Positions 7,584-10,961 of a stretch of 10,961 nucleotides of DNA are shown in pieces. The notes beneath the pieces were generated by a model, which had not been told where the DNA came from, did not search any database, and saw only the letters and a program-made list of their open reading frames with translations. Position 1 is the stretch's first letter; each line of letters starts with the position of its first letter. The position numbers were made by a program, and so were the translations under genes. The stretch comes from Devosia sp. (lineage in GTDB: Bacteria; Pseudomonadota; Alphaproteobacteria; Rhizobiales; Devosiaceae). The DNA is taken from assembly GCA_016793415.1 (NCBI GenBank), contig JAEUMC010000941.1:1-10961 (forward strand), given 5' to 3'.

Positions 7584-9212
7584 TCACGGCGGATCGATCG
7601 TCCGGTTGGCGGCAATCGCTGCGAACCAGTTGGGCGGGCGCTCGATCATTCGGCGCACCACCGGGCGTTCCGGCCCCTGGTGCAGCTTGCGCAACTGTTC
7701 GCCGATCACCTCGTCGGCATGGGTGAGACGCTGGTTGTGCCGGGCATACTCGGTCCAGGTCGGGCTCTTGTAGCTTTCGACCCAGACATCGGTTTCCGAG
7801 AGGTCGCGGCGCAGCACCCACTCGCGGGCGCCGTCGCGCATCCGCACCCGCTTGCGATCGGCCATGACGCGCAGGAACTCGCGGACGTCCTGGGGGCGGA
7901 TCCGGTATTCGATGCTGATGACGATCGGCCCGGAGCGCGGTTCGATCGGCAGGGCGATCTGCGGCTCCTGCCAGCGATTGGCCGGATCGAGGTCGAGCAT
8001 GACCCGCGGCGGGATCGACAGCACCAGCCCGACGCCCGCCCCGACGACCAGGGCAATGGCGGAGGCGACGAGCGCATTGCTGACGCCGAACTCCTCGCCG
8101 GCGACACCCCAGAGCCAGCTGCCGGCGGCGAGCCCCGCAAAGGTCGCCGTCTGGTACAGCGACAGCGAGCGGCCGACCACCCAGCGCGGGGTCGAGAGCT
8201 GGACGGTGACGTTGAACAGGGTCAGGGCAAGCACCCAGCAGGCGCCACCGAGTAGTAGCGCGATGCCGGTGAACCAGGGCGACGGGCTGAGCCCGGTGAC
8301 TGCGGCGCAGATGGCGAAGCCGATAAAGGCGAGGCGCACAATGGCCTCGCTGGAAAACTGTTCGGCGAGACGCGCGCTGATCAGCGCGCCGCCAACCGCG
8401 CCGAGGCCGAAGGCGCCGAGCAGCAGGCCATAGACCAGCGGTCCGCCACCGGGGATCTGACTCGCCACTACCGGCAGCAGCGCCAGCACCGAGCTGGCAG
8501 TGAGGCCGAAGATGAAGCTCCGCACCAGCACTTTGCCCAGCTGCGGCGACAGCGCCATGTACCGAATGCCGGCGAACATTGCCGCGCCCACCGCTTCGCG
8601 TGGCAGCCCGGCGGGAGCCGGGGCCGGTTTCCAGCGCAGCAGCACGAACAGCAGGCCGAGATAGCTCACGAGGTTGACCGCGAACGCGGCCGCGGCGCCG
8701 GCCACGGCGACGATAATGCCGCCGACCGCGGGCCCGAGGCTACGCGAAAGGTTGAAGCCGATCGAGTTGAGCGCCACCGCCGAGCCGACGCTGGAGCGCG
8801 GCACCAGATCGCCCACCGAGGCCTGCCAGGAGGGGTTGTTCAGCGCCGTACCGCAGCCGATGAGGAAGGTGAAGGTCAGCAGCAGCCAGGGGGTGATGAG
8901 GCCGAGCAGGGCGCTGAGGGTCAAGAGCGCCGAGACCGCCAGCATGAAGAACTGCGCTACCAGCATCACCCGGCGGCGCGGAAAATTGTCGGCGATGGCA
9001 CCGCCGAGCAGCGAGAACAGCATGATCGGCAGCGAGGTCGAAGCCTGCACCAGCGCCACCAGGTCGACCGAGTTGGTCAGCGCCGTCATCATCCAGGCCG
9101 CGCCGACGCCCTGGATCAGGGCGCCGAAGCTCGAGACAAGGTTCGCAACCCAGATGTTGCGGAACGTCGTGTGCTGCAGTGGCTGCAGGACCGATGGTCG
9201 ATCCTTGGCCAT
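7584..9212 (-). CDS. MFS exporter (MFS_3/EntS-like) with C-terminal soluble domain
   Basis: This is a predicted inner-membrane, proton-driven exporter of the MFS_3 'transmembrane secretion effector' group, which includes the enterobactin exporter EntS. It has 542 residues. About 12 hydrophobic segments span about 20-400, and MFS motif A is seen as GGAIADNFPRRR at 70-81 between segments 2 and 3. The N-terminal LQPLQHTTFRNIWVANL is typical of the group. Residues from about 405 are soluble. From 428 to 512 they read like a ferredoxin-like antibiotic-biosynthesis-monooxygenase (ABM) fold: IVISIEYRIRP, then a helix, then REWVLRRDL and VWVESY strands. MFS proteins with such a tail occur in rhizobia and relatives. 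The ATG (9210-9212) follows the carboxypeptidase stop by only 12 bp, and its GGGGG ribosome-binding site lies within that gap, so the two genes probably form an operon. The substrate is unknown; a small hydrophobic compound or siderophore is a family-based guess. Confidence 0.9.
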   Translation of the reverse strand: MAKDRPSVLQPLQHTTFRNIWVANLVSSFGALIQGVGAAWMMTALTNSVDLVALVQASTSLPIMLFSLLGGAIADNFPRRRVMLVAQFFMLAVSALLTLSALLGLITPWLLLTFTFLIGCGTALNNPSWQASVGDLVPRSSVGSAVALNSIGFNLSRSLGPAVGGIIVAVAGAAAAFAVNLVSYLGLLFVLLRWKPAPAPAGLPREAVGAAMFAGIRYMALSPQLGKVLVRSFIFGLTASSVLALLPVVASQIPGGGPLVYGLLLGAFGLGAVGGALISARLAEQFSSEAIVRLAFIGFAICAAVTGLSPSPWFTGIALLLGGACWVLALTLFNVTVQLSTPRWVVGRSLSLYQTATFAGLAAGSWLWGVAGEEFGVSNALVASAIALVVGAGVGLVLSIPPRVMLDLDPANRWQEPQIALPIEPRSGPIVISIEYRIRPQDVREFLRVMADRKRVRMRDGAREWVLRRDLSETDVWVESYKSPTWTEYARHNQRLTHADEVIGEQLRKLHQGPERPVVRRMIERPPNWFAAIAANRTIDPP

Positions 9213-9224
9213 GGTGACCCCCGA

Positions 9225-10736
9225 TCAGCTCAGGTAGCGGCGCGTCAGGTGCTCCTGGAAGTGCTTGGCGTTCAGTTTCTCGCCGGTAGCGCGCTGCAGC
9301 AGATCTGGCGTCGAGTACTTGCTGGCCTGGCTCCAGACGTTCTCGCGCCGCCAATCGTTGATACCGACGAAGCGGCCGTTGCGCATATCCTCGCGCGCGT
9401 TGGGCTGATCGCGCTCGATGGCGCTCCACAGCTGCGCCGCGATGATGGCGCCGAGCGTGTAGCTCGGGAAATAGCCGATAGCGCCCGACGGCCAGTGCAC
9501 ATCCTGCATCGGGCCATCCTTCATGTTGTCGATGGTCGAGAGCCCGAGATACTCGCGCATCTTGGCGTCCCAGGCTTCCGGCACATCCTTGGGCGCCAGC
9601 TTGCCGCTGATCAGCTCCTGCTCCAGCTCGAAGCGCAGGATGACGTGCAGCGGGTAGGTGGCTTCGTCGGCGTCGACGCGGATCAGGCCGCGCTCGATGA
9701 AGTGAACATGCGCGAGGACGTCCTCGAGGTCCCAGCCGGCGATGGCCGCCTCACCCAGCTTCTCGCGCACATGCGGCATGGCCCATTCCCAGAACTCAGG
9801 CGAACGGGCGATCTGCTTTTCGACGAACAGGCTCTGGCTCTCATGCATGGCCATGCCGCGGGCCCGGCCCACCGGCCAGTGCGTCCATTCCTTGGGCAGC
9901 CCCTGCTCGTAAAGGCCGTGGCCGGTTTCGTGCAGGATGCCCATCAGCGAAGTGAGGAACTCGCCCTCGGTATAGCGGGTGGTCATGCGGATATCAGTGG
10001 GTACGCCGCCGCAGAACGGGTGGTGCGAAACATCGAGGCGGCCGTGCTCGAAATCGAAGCCGACGGCTTCCATCATCACGAGGCCCAGGGCCTTCTGCTT
10101 GTCGATGGCGAAGGGCGCGTTGAGCGGCTTCAGCGGGCGTTTGGCCAGCTTTTCTTCCTGGTGGGCGAGGGCCGCCGGGACGAAATCCTTGAGGAAGGTC
10201 TTGAGGTCGTTGAGCACGGGCGCGACGTCGGCGACCCGGTTGCCGGGGTCGTACTGCTCCATCAGCGCGTCATAGGGTGAGAGGCCGAGCACGTCGGCGC
10301 GCAGTTGCGCTTCCTCACGTGCCGTCGCCACCAGGCCCTCGAACGCCGGCAGGAAGCCGGCCCAATCGCCCGAGGGGCGCAACTCGCGCCACAACTGCTC
10401 GGCACGGATGCGGGCGTTCACCTGCTTCCTGACGAAATCGGCGGAGAGGCAGGTCATGTTGGTGTGAACGCGGCGGAACTCGCGGATGGCAAGCGTCTGC
10501 ATCTCGTCGAGCGGCTCGGCTTCGGCGTCGCCGAGCCAGTCGCCGACTTCCGGCGCTGTCGCCATCTCGTGATACATGCCGGCCAGCACCGACATGGTTT
10601 CGGCGCGCTTTTCACCACCGCCCACCGGCATCATCACCGCCTCGTCGACGCCCAGCATCGATTGCGCGTGCTCGATGGCCTCGAGCTTGCGGCTCAGTGC
10701 ATCGAGTTTGGAGAAGGCGGAATTGGGAGAGGGCAT
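9225..10736 (-). CDS. Thermostable-type carboxypeptidase, peptidase family M32 (Taq carboxypeptidase)
   Basis: This is a cytoplasmic zinc metallocarboxypeptidase that removes C-terminal residues from peptides. It has 503 residues from the ATG at 10734-10736, which has GGAG seven bases upstream. The frame is open 22 codons further, but those codons run through the 7-bp repeats and are not protein-like, so I reject that start. M32 hallmarks are all present: the DVSHHPF segment at about 235-241, the HExxH zinc site as HETGH at 269-273, MHESQS at 297-302 with the third zinc ligand Glu299, RVDADEATYPLH at about 353-364, and the GAIGYFPSYTLG signature at 417-428. The length matches the family (about 500). 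No signal peptide is seen. It is first in a likely two-gene operon with the MFS exporter, a pairing with no obvious functional link. No clear promoter is visible; the upstream 100 bp are taken up by repeats. Confidence 0.97.
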   Translation of the reverse strand: MPSPNSAFSKLDALSRKLEAIEHAQSMLGVDEAVMMPVGGGEKRAETMSVLAGMYHEMATAPEVGDWLGDAEAEPLDEMQTLAIREFRRVHTNMTCLSADFVRKQVNARIRAEQLWRELRPSGDWAGFLPAFEGLVATAREEAQLRADVLGLSPYDALMEQYDPGNRVADVAPVLNDLKTFLKDFVPAALAHQEEKLAKRPLKPLNAPFAIDKQKALGLVMMEAVGFDFEHGRLDVSHHPFCGGVPTDIRMTTRYTEGEFLTSLMGILHETGHGLYEQGLPKEWTHWPVGRARGMAMHESQSLFVEKQIARSPEFWEWAMPHVREKLGEAAIAGWDLEDVLAHVHFIERGLIRVDADEATYPLHVILRFELEQELISGKLAPKDVPEAWDAKMREYLGLSTIDNMKDGPMQDVHWPSGAIGYFPSYTLGAIIAAQLWSAIERDQPNAREDMRNGRFVGINDWRRENVWSQASKYSTPDLLQRATGEKLNAKHFQEHLTRRYLS

Positions 10737-10752
10737 CGAGGGGCTCCAACAA

Positions 10753-10780
10753 GCGAGTGGCGAGTAGTGAGTAGCGAATA
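10753..10780. repeat. Tandem 7-bp repeat array (4 units)
   Basis: Four consecutive heptamers of consensus GYGARTR are visible: GCGAGTG, GCGAGTA, GTGAGTA, GCGAATA. The array begins 17 bp upstream of the carboxypeptidase start codon, just ahead of its ribosome-binding site. Its 11-bp segment at 10769-10779 is perfectly inverted at 10801-10811. Confidence 0.8.
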
Positions 10781-10800
10781 GGCAAGGGCGGCGAAACCCC

Positions 10801-10828
10801 ATTCGCTACTCGCTATTGGCCATTGGCT
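10801..10828. repeat. Inverted tandem 7-bp repeat array (4 units, diverging)
   Basis: Read on the + strand the units are ATTCGCT, ACTCGCT, ATTGGCC, ATTGGCT, the reverse complement of the heptamer family at 10753-10780. The two outer units carry GG for CG changes. Together with the left array it could fold into an imperfect hairpin with a 21-base centre. Confidence 0.7.
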
Positions 10829-10839
10829 AACGAATGCGG

Positions 10840-10867
10840 AAAGGGCGCAGCCACGACAGCTGCGCCC
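10840..10867 (-). terminator. Intrinsic terminator of the partial gene at the right edge
   Basis: GGGCGCAGC (10843-10851) and GCTGCGCCC (10859-10867) form a perfect 9-bp, GC-rich stem with a 7-base loop. On the minus strand it is followed by a short TTT (10840-10842). It begins 21 bp beyond the stop codon at 10889-10891. The T-run is short, so termination may be partial. A second small hairpin (GCCGGC-GAT-GCCGGC, 10874-10888) lies between it and the stop codon. Confidence 0.6.
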
Positions 10868-10888
10868 CTGCACGCCGGCGATGCCGGC

Positions 10889-10961
10889 TCAGAGCGCTGC
10901 GCGGCAGACGACCTGCACCTGGTACGCGGTGTTGTCGAGGTGCATCTCGCCGCCGTCCGCC
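10889..10961 (-). CDS. C-terminal end of an unidentified protein (gene runs off the window)
   Basis: A minus-strand frame enters from the right edge and ends in TGA at 10889-10891. About 24 codons are visible, ending ...YQVQVVCRAAL. This is too short to identify. I consider it a real gene end because the stop codon is followed at the expected distance by a hairpin with a T-run, and because all neighbours lie on the same strand. Identity and function cannot be given. Confidence 0.5.
   Translation of the reverse strand, partial: ADGGEMHLDNTAYQVQVVCRAAL

Noticed and set aside
9171..10280. Long plus-strand open frame (369 codons) opposite the carboxypeptidase
   Set aside because: It is fully antisense to a gene with every M32 motif. 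Its translation is rich in His/Asp/Val/Gly/Ala in the way typical of antisense frames in high-GC DNA, and no domain is seen.
10737..10802. 22-codon N-terminal extension of the carboxypeptidase
   Set aside because: It is encoded by the heptamer repeats. ATG at 10734-10736 has a good ribosome-binding site and gives the normal family length.
10753..10828. Possible CRISPR array
   Set aside because: Units are only 7 bp, directly adjoining and without spacers, and no cas genes are present.

Overview
The window is high-GC chromosomal DNA with genes closely packed on one strand. It most resembles an alphaproteobacterium of the order Hyphomicrobiales (Devosia or a relative). That placement is inferred from the style of the sugar ABC transporters, the GC-rich extragenic palindromes and the 7-bp intergenic repeats; there is no rRNA or other marker gene to fix it. 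I see no tRNA, rRNA, CRISPR array, insertion sequence or phage gene.

Layout. (1) Positions 1-1047 (+) hold the nearly complete end of a MalK/UgpC-type ATPase, probably the last gene of a carbohydrate importer operon lying to the left. (2) Positions 1103-2511 hold two small predicted exported proteins of unknown function, transcribed divergently (1103-1918 on -, 2065-2511 on +) from a 146-bp intergenic region with a striking palindrome at its centre. (3) Positions 2644-5577 (-) hold a complete CUT2-type (ribose/fructose-like) sugar importer, in transcription order binding protein, permease, single-domain ATPase. It has a hairpin in its leader, a very stable hairpin between the binding-protein and permease genes, and an ATGA overlap between the last two genes. 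(4) Positions 5693-7273 (-) hold an ABC-F (soluble, ribosome-associated type) ATPase with its own good sigma70-like promoter. (5) Positions 7455-7556 hold two extragenic palindromes in inverted orientation. (6) Positions 7584-10736 (-) hold a probable two-gene operon: an M32 (Taq-type) metallocarboxypeptidase followed 12 bp later by an MFS exporter with a C-terminal soluble domain. (7) Positions 10737-10961 hold inverted arrays of a 7-bp repeat, then an intrinsic terminator and the last codons of another minus-strand gene that runs off the right edge.

Functionally this is mostly ordinary transport and housekeeping DNA. The importer genes form a self-contained uptake system: periplasmic capture, membrane channel and ATP drive. 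Nothing convincingly forms a new multi-gene system. The parts most worth a second look are non-coding: the operator-like palindrome at 1995-2017, the two hairpins of the sugar operon, the paired palindromes at 7455-7556 (one pair of differences is compensatory) and the inverted heptamer arrays at 10753-10828.
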